Shown here: positions 1 through 7,587 of the stretch, piece by piece | Layout: each line of letters opens with the position of its first letter | Numbering within the stretch: the first letter of the stretch is position 1 | From: Candidatus Firestoneibacteriota bacterium | GTDB lineage: Bacteria; Oederibacteriota; JAAXVQ01; JAUVAV01 | DNA: 8,894 bases | Reading direction: 5' to 3' | NCBI GenBank assembly: GCA_030635415.1 | Contig: DAOVYW010000085.1 | Coordinates: forward strand, 1 to 8,894 | Program-made: the position numbers and the translations under genes | The notes under the pieces: model-generated | Seen by the model: the letters and a program-made list of their open reading frames with translations, nothing else | Told to the model about the DNA's origin: nothing | Databases searched by the model: none

Positions 1-990
1 GCCGTTATTGGACGCGCCGCTTATCATATCCGGCTGGCCGAGAACTACATCCGCCGGTATAGGTTCTTCAGGCATCTGGTCAGGGATTTGATTATAAATC
101 AGGACGCGGTGATTGTAGTCATCTGCAATAAAAAGCCGGATACCGTCGCTATTAACACGCGCCGGATAATACAGCGTATCTGCATCCCGCCCGCCGTTAT
201 TGGCCGCACCGCTGGTCATATCCGGCTGCCCGATCACGATATCCGCACGTATAGGCTCTTGCGGCATCTGGTCGGGGATTTGATTATAAATCAGAACACG
301 GTGATTGTGGCGGTCTGCAATATAAAGCCGGGTGCCGTCGCTATAGACACCCCAAGGATGGTATAGCGTATCCGCATCCAGCCCGCCGTTATTGGCCGCG
401 CCGCTGGTCATATCCGGCTGCCCGATCACGATATCCGCACGTATAGGCTCTTGTGGCATCTGGTCGGGAATTTGATTATAAATCAGGACGCGGTGATTAT
501 GAAAATCTGCAATATAAAGCCGGGTGCCGTCGCTATAGACACCACAAGGATAGTATAGCGTATCCGCATCCCGCCCGCCGTTATTGGCCACGCCACTTTG
601 CATATTCGGCTGGCCGATTACTACGTCCGCCCGGATGGGATCTACAGGCATTTGATCTGGAATCCGGTTATAAATTAAGACGCGGTGATTATGGTAATCC
701 ACTATATAGAGCCGGGTACCGTCACTATAGCTATCCATCGGATGGTATAGCGTATCCGCATCCCGCCCGCCATTGTTTGCCGTGTAGCTTTGCATATTCG
801 GCTGGCCGATTACTATATCCGCCGGTATCCGATTTGAAACCGGCGCCTGGTTAAATACCAAGACCCGGTGATTTGTAAAATCTGAAATTATTATTTTTGT
901 GCCGTCACTGCAAACAGCATAAGGAGTGTATAATGTATCAGCTCCTATTCCACCGTAATTAGCACCATTACTAAACATCCATGGCTGTCC
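1..990 (-). repeat. tandem 192-bp coding repeats in the NHL gene
   Basis: Six repeat units lie head to tail: 990-808 (183 bp), 807-616, 615-424, 423-232, 231-40 (192 bp each), and a partial unit at 39-1. They correspond to the protein repeats starting GQP-x-M. Units in the middle are almost identical in DNA: 182-293 and 374-485 (offset 192) differ at only about four positions by eye. Variation is concentrated in the few residues around the YHPWGV and IADxxN positions. The pattern points to recent tandem duplication or gene conversion within the gene. Confidence 0.9.
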
Positions 991-1095
991 CATCACTACG
1001 TCCGCAGCTTGATGGTTTTCATAGGCCCATAACCCTGCCGGGTAAGTCAGCCAGCAAATTAAGCTTAATAAAGCCGGTAGTTTTTTTATCCTCAT
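1..1095 (-). CDS. secreted NHL-repeat (beta-propeller) protein, C-terminus cut off by window edge
   Basis: An open frame of 365 codons starts at an ATG at 1095-1093 and is still open at base 1. Residues 1-24 form a signal peptide (MRIKK, a hydrophobic stretch, then LWA before YENHQ), so export is expected. From residue 36 the protein is a row of repeats that begin GQP-x-M and contain NNGG, DADTLY, SDGTRLYIAD and NHRVLIYNQIP. The last two motifs are the hallmark of NHL repeats, which fold as beta-propeller blades. Units start at residues 36, 97, 161, 225, 289 and 353: the first is 61 residues, the next four are 64, and the last is cut. NHL propellers usually bind proteins, sugars or nucleic acids; no catalytic residues are visible. 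The start overlaps the stop of the PorV-like gene (ATGA) and has its own AAGGAGGA site, so the two are probably one operon. The ligand and full length are unknown. Confidence 0.9.
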   Translation of the reverse strand, partial: MRIKKLPALLSLICWLTYPAGLWAYENHQAADVVMGQPWMFSNGANYGGIGADTLYTPYAVCSDGTKIIISDFTNHRVLVFNQAPVSNRIPADIVIGQPNMQSYTANNGGRDADTLYHPMDSYSDGTRLYIVDYHNHRVLIYNRIPDQMPVDPIRADVVIGQPNMQSGVANNGGRDADTLYYPCGVYSDGTRLYIADFHNHRVLIYNQIPDQMPQEPIRADIVIGQPDMTSGAANNGGLDADTLYHPWGVYSDGTRLYIADRHNHRVLIYNQIPDQMPQEPIRADIVIGQPDMTSGAANNGGRDADTLYYPARVNSDGIRLFIADDYNHRVLIYNQIPDQMPEEPIPADVVLGQPDMISGASNNG

Positions 1096-1109
1096 TTCTT
1101 TTCCTCCTT
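1092..1109 (-). promoter_or_regulatory. ATGA stop/start overlap with Shine-Dalgarno for the NHL gene
   Basis: The TGA of the PorV-like gene (1094-1092) shares bases with the ATG of the NHL gene (1095-1093). A strong AAGGAGGA motif lies at 1102-1109, inside the last Lys/Glu codons of the upstream gene and about six bases from the ATG. This arrangement supports translational coupling and fixes the start of the NHL gene. Confidence 0.8.
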
Positions 1110-2366
1110 TTTCTCTCTTTGTATCTCCACCTTTGTCTTCTTGCCGATTTCCCCGCTCTTTTCAATCACTTTGGCCAAACAGCGGGTGGGATACACTTCA
1201 ATAATTTTTATTTTGGCGATTTCCAGACCAGAGTTGTTAAAAATCGTCCCTTGGTGGCCTTTTCGGAGTTTTTTGTTTTTGCCCACGCTTAAAACAACGC
1301 GCCTGGCCTCTCCCCCGATATTTTCAATTTCCAGAACTTCTGCCATCACCGGTAAAAGTGGTTTGGCTTTAGCCCGGCGCTTGCTTCTGACTTTAGGTTT
1401 TGCGCCCAATACCTCGACCTGGCGCTTGACATCAACTGCCAGGGTATACGTCAAACTCACTTTATGTATGGAGTTCAGGGCGCTCATCATGCCAAAGGAA
1501 TAATCCATTTGCAGGTTCAGATACCGAAAACCCGCGCCGATGGTTAAACTATCCAGATCATAACCGAGTTTATACCCAGCTCGCAGGGCCACGATTTTTC
1601 CATGCCAGTATTCAGCACCCAAATTCCCGCGAATATTGCCTTCCAGATCCAGGTGGCCGTCAGCAGCCAGAATCAAATCATGCACTTTGCCTTTCAATAA
1701 TTTATAGGAAGCGCCCAGAAGAAGCATCAGAGGCAAAGGATCGGCTTTATCGATATATTTCATGGGAGTGCCCAGGTTTTTTATGGTTATGCCTGCTACC
1801 AGATCGTCCATTAATTCCCTTACTTCGTACATCGCTCCCAAATCCAGTGCGACTGCAAAAGCCGCCTCGCTCTCCAGCAGGCTGGAGTAGAGAAATTTTA
1901 CATTCGTGCCAACTAGAAATTCTCTTTCCCATATTTTAAGTTTGCCGGCTCCGGTTAGAATCCCCAAAAAATCCCTTTCAGCCGCAATCCGGGAGGTCTG
2001 ACCGTCAAATCCGGTTAGATCGAAGAGCCCGGCATCGTAAAAAAGCAGGCTCCCGCCTAAAGAATATTTTTGGGTAAATGTCTGGGAATAACTAAGTGAG
2101 CCGAAAGCATCATCTATAATTCCCCGGAAATACATGGCACTCACATCCTGGCGATATGCATTATAGAGCCCGGCCGGGTTCCAGCTTGCAGCTCCAGCCT
2201 CAGTATCAGAGATAGCCGTATGCGCCTCGCCCATGGCTTCAGCCCGCGGGCAGGAATTTTGCTTCAGAATGATCCCGGCACTAGTGCCAGGACCTGAAGC
2301 CTCAACTGATAAAGCCCACCCTAAAGCGGTTATTGCGCAAATCGTAATACAAATTAGTTTTTTCAT
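1092..2366 (-). CDS. PorV/PorQ-family outer-membrane beta-barrel protein with FlgT-C-like C-terminal domain
   Basis: This 424-residue protein has a signal peptide (about 1-23, ending VEA before SGPG). It is followed by the typical PorV/PorQ/UPF0164 opening: an ARAEAMGEAHTA-like segment (residues 41-51) and SWNPAGL (61-67). Residues 70-310 show alternating beta strands with aromatic girdles, consistent with an outer-membrane barrel. A basic linker (about 321-337, KPKVRSKRRAKAKP) leads to a small domain at 338-416 with the pattern VVLSVGKNKKLRKGHQGTIF, then GLEIAKIKIIEVYP, then a Val-rich end. This resembles the FlgT C-terminal type of beta domain; that likeness is my reading and not a search result. 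PorV proteins are known as type IX secretion shuttle or outer-membrane components, but no other T9SS gene is visible here. The gene is followed by a secreted NHL protein with overlapping codons, so it may help export or anchor that product. The start is supported by AGGAGAGGA upstream. Confidence 0.82.
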   Translation of the reverse strand: MKKLICITICAITALGWALSVEASGPGTSAGIILKQNSCPRAEAMGEAHTAISDTEAGAASWNPAGLYNAYRQDVSAMYFRGIIDDAFGSLSYSQTFTQKYSLGGSLLFYDAGLFDLTGFDGQTSRIAAERDFLGILTGAGKLKIWEREFLVGTNVKFLYSSLLESEAAFAVALDLGAMYEVRELMDDLVAGITIKNLGTPMKYIDKADPLPLMLLLGASYKLLKGKVHDLILAADGHLDLEGNIRGNLGAEYWHGKIVALRAGYKLGYDLDSLTIGAGFRYLNLQMDYSFGMMSALNSIHKVSLTYTLAVDVKRQVEVLGAKPKVRSKRRAKAKPLLPVMAEVLEIENIGGEARRVVLSVGKNKKLRKGHQGTIFNNSGLEIAKIKIIEVYPTRCLAKVIEKSGEIGKKTKVEIQREKKEEKK

Positions 2367-2601
2367 GATTTTCTTCCTCTCCTAAAATATTCTGATAATA
2401 AATACTTGTTTAATAACTTGGCGCAGCCGTAATTTAATATGGTTTACTTACAATTTCTATTTATGAGGATGGATAAAAAGAGGGGTTTATTTCAACTTGT
2501 TTTCAAATTTCGAATATTTTAATTAAATTTAACCTGGCGTAATACAGAGCCTTATCGTATTATTTCTTCAAAATATACCTGCACCAAAAGGATTTAGTAA
2601 G
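2367..2601. other. AT-rich divergent intergenic region
   Basis: The 235 bases separate the minus-strand envelope operon from the plus-strand SNF2 operon, so both promoters should lie here. I see long A/T runs but no convincing -35/-10 pair. The nearest candidates are TTGTTT at 2497-2502 and TATTAT at 2558-2563 on the plus strand, and these are not correctly spaced with each other. AAAAGGA at 2586-2592 is the ribosome binding site for the gene starting at 2602. No RNA gene or open frame is evident. Confidence 0.5.
2375..2383 (-). promoter_or_regulatory. ribosome binding site of the PorV-like gene
   Basis: The reverse strand reads AGGAGAGGA eight bases before the ATG at 2366-2364. It confirms this start, which also yields a clean signal peptide. 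Confidence 0.75.
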
Positions 2602-5600
2602 ATGATTATTCTGCATGCCGGTTGGCTTAACCATGGTCTTCTGCTTTGGGGAGAAATGCCGGCCAAGAGACCGCCGCGCTCCCCGGCACGAAAAGGTCAA
2701 AATCCAAATAACCGAAAACCGCAGCCCTATTGCTATGGCGCCGGGATTGATAGCTTAGCCTCTTCTCTCCAGCAATTATTGCCTCTCAAGCCCTCAGCCA
2801 ATTACGCGCAAAAAGCTATTACCTGGCTGCCTACGATTACAGGCCAACCTATTCCTTCCAGCACACTTATTGCCGAAACAGATGGAGCGCGTTCAAAAAC
2901 TAAACTTGCTCCCTGGATGGTTTCTGCTTATCCGCTTGCTATGAAAGAGATGGTTGCTTTTCTCTGTGCCTGTATGGGCAAACAAATACTGGCGCCGGGA
3001 GTGGTCATCGGTTCTGATTCCGCCTACTGGGCAATGGCTCTTCGCTTTGCCGGATCATTGGTAGCTAGGCAGCAGTATCTGCCTGGCTTACGTAAAGATG
3101 GAAATAAGTATCAAGCCTGCTGGGAACCTGTTTTTGCAGGAAAGGATATAGAGCAGTTAACTCTGCTCGCCAAACGCATGCCGCCGGCAGCCAGGGCCTT
3201 ATCCGATCTCAAAACAACTCTGTTGCCTGAGATACCCGCAATCTCAGTTCTCAGGCAATTCATTGCTGCCATGGTGGATTATCTGGTCCGTTCCGCGGTT
3301 ACCGGCAACCATAAACCTGACTATATTCGTAACCCAAAGAAATCATCTTCTAACTGTATGCACGACATCTGGCTTAAGACTCTGCGTTCGCCACAACCTA
3401 CCATTACCAACAATACCAATGAATTGGCTCGTCTTTATACGCAGGTTCAGGAGTGGCGCCGTCCGCTGGAGGTTGCCACTGCCTCGCCTTTACGCCTTTG
3501 TTTTCGCCTGGAGGAACCAGAAGTCAGCCGCCCTGCCTGGTATGTCCGGTACTTGCTCCAGCCGCACGATGATCCCAGCCTTCTCATTCCAGTGACAGCC
3601 GCCTGGAAATCCCAAGGGAGTAAAACAGTTGCGCTTGAGCGCCATAGCGCAAAAGTGCAGGAGTATGCCCTGGCTTCCCTGGGACAGGCGGCAAGTATCT
3701 GTCCGTACATTACCAATAGTCTTAAATGCGCTCAGCCTGATGGGTATCCACTGGATACCAAGGGAGCTCATGCTTTTCTTAGTGAAAAAGCCGGAATATT
3801 GGAGCAAACCGGCTTTGGAGTAATGCTCCCGGCCTGGTGGACCCGCAAGGGTACTAAGCTAAAATTAGCCATGAAAGCCAAGGTTAGAAGTCCCAAGCTA
3901 TCAGGAGGAAACAGGCTCTCACTGCATGAGATGGTCAAATTCGATTGGCAGCTGGCGCTGGGCAACAATACTCTCTCTTTCCAGGAACTTGAGAGCCTGG
4001 CAAAGTTAAAAGTACCGCTGGTCAGGATTCGCGGAGAGTGGGTGGAAATAAGCGCCGCTGAAATTCAGGCTGCCATTGATTTCTGGAAGAAGAAATCTTC
4101 GGACACAGCAACGATTAAGGATGTGATCCAAATAGCGCTCGGTGCCGGAAGCTCACCGCTTGGGGTCGAGTTGGATGGTGTGATTGCTGATGGCTGGATC
4201 AAAAAACTACTCGAACAATTGTCCGGTAATACCGCGCTGGAAGAGCTTTCTGCCCCGGATGTTTTCTCCGGAACACTACGTCCTTACCAGAGCCGCGGTT
4301 TTTCCTGGCTGGCTTTTTTGCGACAGTGGGGTCTGGGTGCCTGCCTGGCTGATGATATGGGACTGGGAAAGACCATCCAGACTTTGGCATTAATTCAGCG
4401 TGATTGGATAAGCAACAATCTCAGGCCTGTGCTTTTAATCTGCCCCACCTCACTGGTGAATAACTGGCAAAAAGAAGCCGCGTGCTTCACGCCGAATCTT
4501 CCGGTTATGATCCACCACGGTATAACCAGAAAAAAAGGCGCTGCCTTTGAAAAAACAGCGCAAAAACAGGCCATGGTTATTTCCAGCTATGCTCTCCTTC
4601 ACCGTGATACTGAGCATTTACAAGCAGTTGATTGGGCTGGAGTGATTCTGGACGAGGCCCAGAATATTAAAAACTCCGAAACCCGCCAGGCCCGGGCCGC
4701 GCGTTCTTTGAAAGCTGAATACCGCATTGCTTTGACCGGAACACCGGTTGAAAACAATGTCGGTGATTTGTGGTCTATTATGGAATTTCTAAATCCCGGA
4801 TTTCTCGGCACACCGGCTGAATTCAAGCGTAATTTTTTTATCCCTATCCAGGCCGGGCATGATCCGGAAGCAGCTACGCGCCTCAAACGGATTATGGGCC
4901 CGTTTATTCTCCGGCGCCTTAAAACCGATAAATCCATTATCTCCGACCTGCCGGCTAAGCAGGAGATGAAGGTCTTCTGCTCTTTAACCAAAGAACAGGC
5001 TTCACTGTATGCCGCAGTCTTAAAAGATATGGAAAAAGCGCTGAAATCATCCGAAGGTATCCAGCGCAAAGGTATTATTCTGGCCACGCTTTCCAAACTC
5101 AAGCAGGTCTGCAACCACCCCGCACAATTCCTGGGGGACAACTCCAGTCCGGCTGAGCGTTCCGGCAAGCTTAACCGGTTGACTGAGATGCTGGAAGAGA
5201 TCATCCTGGCCAATGATCGCGCCTTGGTCTTCAGCCAGTTTTCTGAGATGGGCAAAATTCTTCAGCGCCATCTGCAGGAGACCTTGGGCCAGGAAGTTTT
5301 GTTCCTGCATGGCGGCCTAACCAAACCAAAGCGCGACCGTATGATCGAGCGTTTTCAGAATACTAAAGAAGCTTTACCCATCTTCTTACTATCCTTGAAA
5401 GCCGGGGGAACAGGTTTAAACCTTACCCGGGCCAACCATGTTTTTCACTTTGACCGCTGGTGGAATCCGGCCGTGGAGAACCAGGCCACTGACCGCGTGT
5501 TCCGCATTGGCCAGACCAAAAATGTCCAGGTCCACAAGTTTATCTGTGCCGGAACTTTGGAAGAAAAAATCGATGAGATGATCGAGAGCAAGCAGGCGGT

Positions 5601-5703
5601 GGCTGAAAAAGTCATTGGCACGGGCGAGGGCTGGCTGACAGAACTTTCCAACGCGGAACTGAAAAATATTTTTGCTTTGCGTAAAGATGCTATAGGAGAA
5701 TAA
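2602..5703 (+). CDS. SNF2-family DNA helicase/ATPase (SWI2/SNF2 with bacterial N-terminal region)
   Basis: This 1033-residue protein has all the SNF2 ATPase motifs. They are RPYQ at 560-563, Walker A DDMGLGKT at 584-591 (Lys590), Walker B DEAQ at 684-687, LTGTPVENN at 711-719, SLKAGGTGLNL at 931-941, DRWWNP at 951-956, and QATDRVFRIGQ at 961-971 with the arginine fingers. The N-terminus (IILHAGWL...LLLWGE) matches the usual start of bacterial YwqA/HepA-type SNF2 proteins. Residues about 395-525 (GFGVMLPAWW..., LSLHEMVKFDWQLALG) resemble the DUF3670 SNF2-associated domain. Such enzymes translocate on double-stranded DNA and remodel protein-DNA complexes or transcription; the exact bacterial substrate is unknown. 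The start at 2602 is preferred because of the N-terminal motif and AAAAGGA nine bases upstream. It is immediately followed by the SWIM gene, its usual partner. The sequence looks intact. Confidence 0.95.
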   Translation: MIILHAGWLNHGLLLWGEMPAKRPPRSPARKGQNPNNRKPQPYCYGAGIDSLASSLQQLLPLKPSANYAQKAITWLPTITGQPIPSSTLIAETDGARSKTKLAPWMVSAYPLAMKEMVAFLCACMGKQILAPGVVIGSDSAYWAMALRFAGSLVARQQYLPGLRKDGNKYQACWEPVFAGKDIEQLTLLAKRMPPAARALSDLKTTLLPEIPAISVLRQFIAAMVDYLVRSAVTGNHKPDYIRNPKKSSSNCMHDIWLKTLRSPQPTITNNTNELARLYTQVQEWRRPLEVATASPLRLCFRLEEPEVSRPAWYVRYLLQPHDDPSLLIPVTAAWKSQGSKTVALERHSAKVQEYALASLGQAASICPYITNSLKCAQPDGYPLDTKGAHAFLSEKAGILEQTGFGVMLPAWWTRKGTKLKLAMKAKVRSPKLSGGNRLSLHEMVKFDWQLALGNNTLSFQELESLAKLKVPLVRIRGEWVEISAAEIQAAIDFWKKKSSDTATIKDVIQIALGAGSSPLGVELDGVIADGWIKKLLEQLSGNTALEELSAPDVFSGTLRPYQSRGFSWLAFLRQWGLGACLADDMGLGKTIQTLALIQRDWISNNLRPVLLICPTSLVNNWQKEAACFTPNLPVMIHHGITRKKGAAFEKTAQKQAMVISSYALLHRDTEHLQAVDWAGVILDEAQNIKNSETRQARAARSLKAEYRIALTGTPVENNVGDLWSIMEFLNPGFLGTPAEFKRNFFIPIQAGHDPEAATRLKRIMGPFILRRLKTDKSIISDLPAKQEMKVFCSLTKEQASLYAAVLKDMEKALKSSEGIQRKGIILATLSKLKQVCNHPAQFLGDNSSPAERSGKLNRLTEMLEEIILANDRALVFSQFSEMGKILQRHLQETLGQEVLFLHGGLTKPKRDRMIERFQNTKEALPIFLLSLKAGGTGLNLTRANHVFHFDRWWNPAVENQATDRVFRIGQTKNVQVHKFICAGTLEEKIDEMIESKQAVAEKVIGTGEGWLTELSNAELKNIFALRKDAIGE

Positions 5704-5707
5704 AATG
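5694..5707 (+). promoter_or_regulatory. ribosome binding site and tight junction of SNF2 and SWIM genes
   Basis: AGGAGAA at 5694-5700 lies in the last codons of the SNF2 gene. Its TAA (5701-5703) is one base from the ATG at 5705. This spacing indicates co-transcription and coupled translation. Confidence 0.75.
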
Positions 5708-6625
5708 GCTTATTGGGATTATCCTTATTTCAAACCCTCCAAACCGCGTACCACCCGCGGCGGCATCAAAGCGCAATCACAAGGCCGTAACTTTGGCAAA
5801 AGCTGGTGGGCCAGGCGCTGGATTGAGGTGCTGGAGAGTTTTAATCTTGGCGCGCGGCTTACCCGGGGAAGATCCTATGCCCGCAGCGGCCAGGTATTGT
5901 CAATTGATATTGAAAAGGGTAGCATTACTGCCCAAGTACAGGGGTCCCGGTCCCGGCCTTACCAGGTAAGTATTAAAATCCATACACTTTCGCGAAAACA
6001 ATGGGAAATGCTGGCCAAAGTTCTTTCTCAGCAAGCCCTGTTTGTTGCCAAGCTGCTGGCAGGCGAAATGCCTGAGAATATCGAAGACGCTTTCCAACAA
6101 GCCGGTCTTTCCCTGTTCCCAAAAAAAAGCAGAGACTTGCAGACTGACTGTTCCTGTCCTGACTGGTCAAACCCCTGCAAGCATATTGCCGCTGTCTACT
6201 ACCTTTTGGGCGAGGAATTTGACCGCGATCCCTTCCTGATTTTCAAGCTGCGGGGTACTGACCAGGTGGAACTGGCCAAACTTATTGGCAGTGGTCCGGA
6301 AAAAAAGAAGCATAGCAAACGCGGACAGCCTGCCTCACAATCAAAAACCGGTCCAAAACAAGAATCCACACTTGCGCCTGAACCACTGCCGGCTGACCCT
6401 GAGGCCTTCTGGGGCCCTGCAAATACGTGGGATGATCTTGTAAATGAGGTCCGCGTGCCGGCCCTGGCTGCCGCCTTGCCGCAACGTTTGGGAAATTTTC
6501 CCTTTTGGCGCGGGGAGGAGCATTTTCTCTCAGCCCTAGCGGAAATCTATCGCCTGGCCTCACCCTTAGGGCTGGATACTTTCCTCGGCGAAGAGCGGGT
6601 AACTATTCCAGAGAAGGATAAATGA
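5705..6625 (+). CDS. SWIM zinc-finger protein, partner of the SNF2 helicase
   Basis: This 306-residue cytoplasmic protein has a SWIM zinc finger: Cys149, Cys151, Cys158 and His160, spaced C-x-C-x6-C-x-H, within the segment DCSCPDWSNPCKHIAAVYYLLGE (residues 148-170). The preceding region begins FGKSWWARRWIEVLESF (30-46) and includes RLTRGRSYARSGQV (51-64), which is characteristic of the bacterial SNF2-associated SWIM family (for example the YwqB type). A charged, Gln/Lys/Pro-rich linker (about 197-232) separates it from a C-terminal helical piece with a DPEAFWG motif (231-237). SWIM fingers bind DNA or proteins, so it probably helps target or regulate the SNF2 ATPase encoded one base upstream. 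No enzymatic motif is visible. The family function remains undefined experimentally in most bacteria. Confidence 0.9.
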   Translation: MAYWDYPYFKPSKPRTTRGGIKAQSQGRNFGKSWWARRWIEVLESFNLGARLTRGRSYARSGQVLSIDIEKGSITAQVQGSRSRPYQVSIKIHTLSRKQWEMLAKVLSQQALFVAKLLAGEMPENIEDAFQQAGLSLFPKKSRDLQTDCSCPDWSNPCKHIAAVYYLLGEEFDRDPFLIFKLRGTDQVELAKLIGSGPEKKKHSKRGQPASQSKTGPKQESTLAPEPLPADPEAFWGPANTWDDLVNEVRVPALAAALPQRLGNFPFWRGEEHFLSALAEIYRLASPLGLDTFLGEERVTIPEKDK

Positions 6626-6658
6626 CAACATGGATTTTGATTGCGGGCCTCTGGCCTT

Positions 6659-6688
6659 CGTAGGGGCGACCTGCAGGTCGCCCCTACG
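6659..6688. repeat. perfect 30-bp palindrome (dispersed GTAGGGGCGACC-type repeat)
   Basis: Two 15-base arms, CGTAGGGGCGACCTG and its exact reverse complement, meet with no spacer. The core GTAGGGGCGACC is of a kind seen as dispersed intergenic palindromes in many bacterial genomes, often suspected to be REP- or MITE-like; that membership is from memory. It sits between two convergent genes, 34 bases after the SWIM stop codon. No T-run follows on either strand, so it is not a classical terminator, although it could stop or stabilise transcripts. Confidence 0.85.
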
Positions 6689-6692
6689 CCGT

Positions 6693-6709
6693 GGGGAATC
6701 CCGATCCCC
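6693..6709. repeat. small GGGGA/TCCCC hairpin next to the palindrome
   Basis: GGGGA at 6693-6697 pairs with TCCCC at 6705-6709 around a seven-base loop. It lies four bases after the 30-bp palindrome and could be part of the same repeat element. Confidence 0.4.
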
Positions 6710-6737
6710 GTTTGTAATCATGATAATCCTGTGAAAG

Positions 6738-6757
6738 CAGATTATTTTTATAATCTG
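6738..6757. terminator. hairpin in the convergent spacer, possible weak bidirectional terminator
   Basis: CAGATTAT (6738-6745) and ATAATCTG (6750-6757) form a perfect eight-pair stem with a TTTT loop. It lies between the stop codons of the SWIM gene and the spike gene. The stem is AT-rich, and what follows (TGTTCTCT on plus, CTTTC on minus) is only mildly T-rich, so a terminator role is a guess from position. Confidence 0.3.
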
Positions 6758-6783
6758 TGTTCTCTGCGTCGCTACGCTGATAT

Positions 6784-7587
6784 TTAATTTATCTTAACCG
6801 GTGTTCCTTTAAGTTCAGCCACAGCATTTGACTTCAGCCCCAAGCTGGCTGTGGCTTCTATATTAATCTGCGTGCCCTCGGCCTTGATACCCACATTGCC
6901 TTTAATCTCAGCATTCTGCTGGGCTTCGGTCTTGACATTTGAGCCTTTTAATTCCAGATCCTGACTCGCTTTGACCTCAATCTTATCATCACTGCTTATT
7001 TTCATTTCCTGACCGGATTTCATGGTTAACTTCTCTTGGGTTTTAATCTCCAGTTCTTTACATTCAATAGTAATCTTGCCATCTGGTGCTTTGATATTCA
7101 GATGGCCTTTGGCATTCTCAATATTTATCACATGATCATCATCACTCTGGCCGCAGAGCATCTCGATCTTTTTGTTGCCGGTTTTGTCGATAATCTGAAT
7201 GGCTTCCGCGTCTTCTGTATCATCCAAAATAATCATATGCCCGCTCTGGGTTTTCCAATACCGTAACAGGTTATCGCCATCAGCATTGCGGTCACTGGTA
7301 GTATTAATATCCGTGACCGGCGGTTTTTGTTCCTCTGTCCACAAGGCGCCGATCACATAAGGCTGATGCCGGTCTCCCTGATGAAAACCGACCAGTACTT
7401 TATCCCCCTGATTGGGCATGCAATAAAAACCCATTTCCTTGCCAGCCATTAAAGTGGCAATTGGCGCCCAGTGGCTGGTCTCATCTTCTGTCCAGGCGTC
7501 GAATTTGAGTTTTACGCGATGCGAATCCTCTTCCAGTTCCACCACTTCCGCGATTTCCAGGCCGAATACTTTTCCATTAAGCTGCAT
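6784..7587 (-). CDS. gpV/VgrG-like baseplate spike protein (phage tail or contractile injection system)
   Basis: The 267-residue protein starts with an OB-fold module of the Phage_base_V/gp5 type (residues 1-85: LNGKVFGLEIAEVV, VKLKFDAW, then HWAPIATLMAG, GFYCMPNQGDKVLVGFHQGDRHQPYVIGALW). A short linker (86-105) leads to a region rich in short alternating beta repeats (about 115-267: HMIILDD, ITIECKELEIKTQEKLTMKSG, IEVKASQDLELKGSNVKTEA, AELKGTPVKIN). This is typical of the trimeric beta-helix needle of T4 gp5, VgrG and eCIS spike proteins. Such proteins form the puncturing tip on the baseplate hub. No lysozyme domain, effector extension or PAAR partner is seen here. It is encoded directly after, and overlapping, a radical SAM gene, with GAGAGGGGG at 7597-7605 as ribosome binding site. 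No other tail gene lies within the window, so it could be an orphan spike or the edge of a larger cluster whose other genes lie elsewhere. Confidence 0.88.
   Translation of the reverse strand: MQLNGKVFGLEIAEVVELEEDSHRVKLKFDAWTEDETSHWAPIATLMAGKEMGFYCMPNQGDKVLVGFHQGDRHQPYVIGALWTEEQKPPVTDINTTSDRNADGDNLLRYWKTQSGHMIILDDTEDAEAIQIIDKTGNKKIEMLCGQSDDDHVINIENAKGHLNIKAPDGKITIECKELEIKTQEKLTMKSGQEMKISSDDKIEVKASQDLELKGSNVKTEAQQNAEIKGNVGIKAEGTQINIEATASLGLKSNAVAELKGTPVKIN

Noticed and set aside
88..854. Plus-strand open frames of 92 and 133 codons at the left end
   Set aside because: They are antisense to the NHL-repeat gene, and their own internal repetition simply mirrors its DNA repeats; no ribosome binding site or recognisable protein.
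1..990. Regularly spaced repeats that could suggest a CRISPR array
   Set aside because: The period is 183-192 bp, the similarity spans the whole unit, and the minus strand reads through as one NHL-repeat protein; there is no short repeat with unique spacers.
4599..5255. 218-codon minus-strand frame inside the SNF2 gene
   Set aside because: It is antisense to the conserved helicase motifs and has no family resemblance or credible start.
2602..6625. SNF2 gene as part of a DISARM-like or BREX-like defence locus
   Set aside because: No methyltransferase, DUF1998, phospholipase D or other defence component lies beside it, and the SWIM partner indicates the common housekeeping-like SNF2/SWIM pair.
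6659..6688. The 30-bp palindrome as an intrinsic terminator
   Set aside because: No T-run follows on either strand and the palindrome has no loop; a dispersed repeat explains it better.
6741..6775. TCTGTGTTCTCTGCG stretch as a further copy of the CCACGGATG repeat family
   Set aside because: The resemblance is only in the CTGTG/CCGTG rhythm and there is no extended match to the copies at 8484 and 8753.
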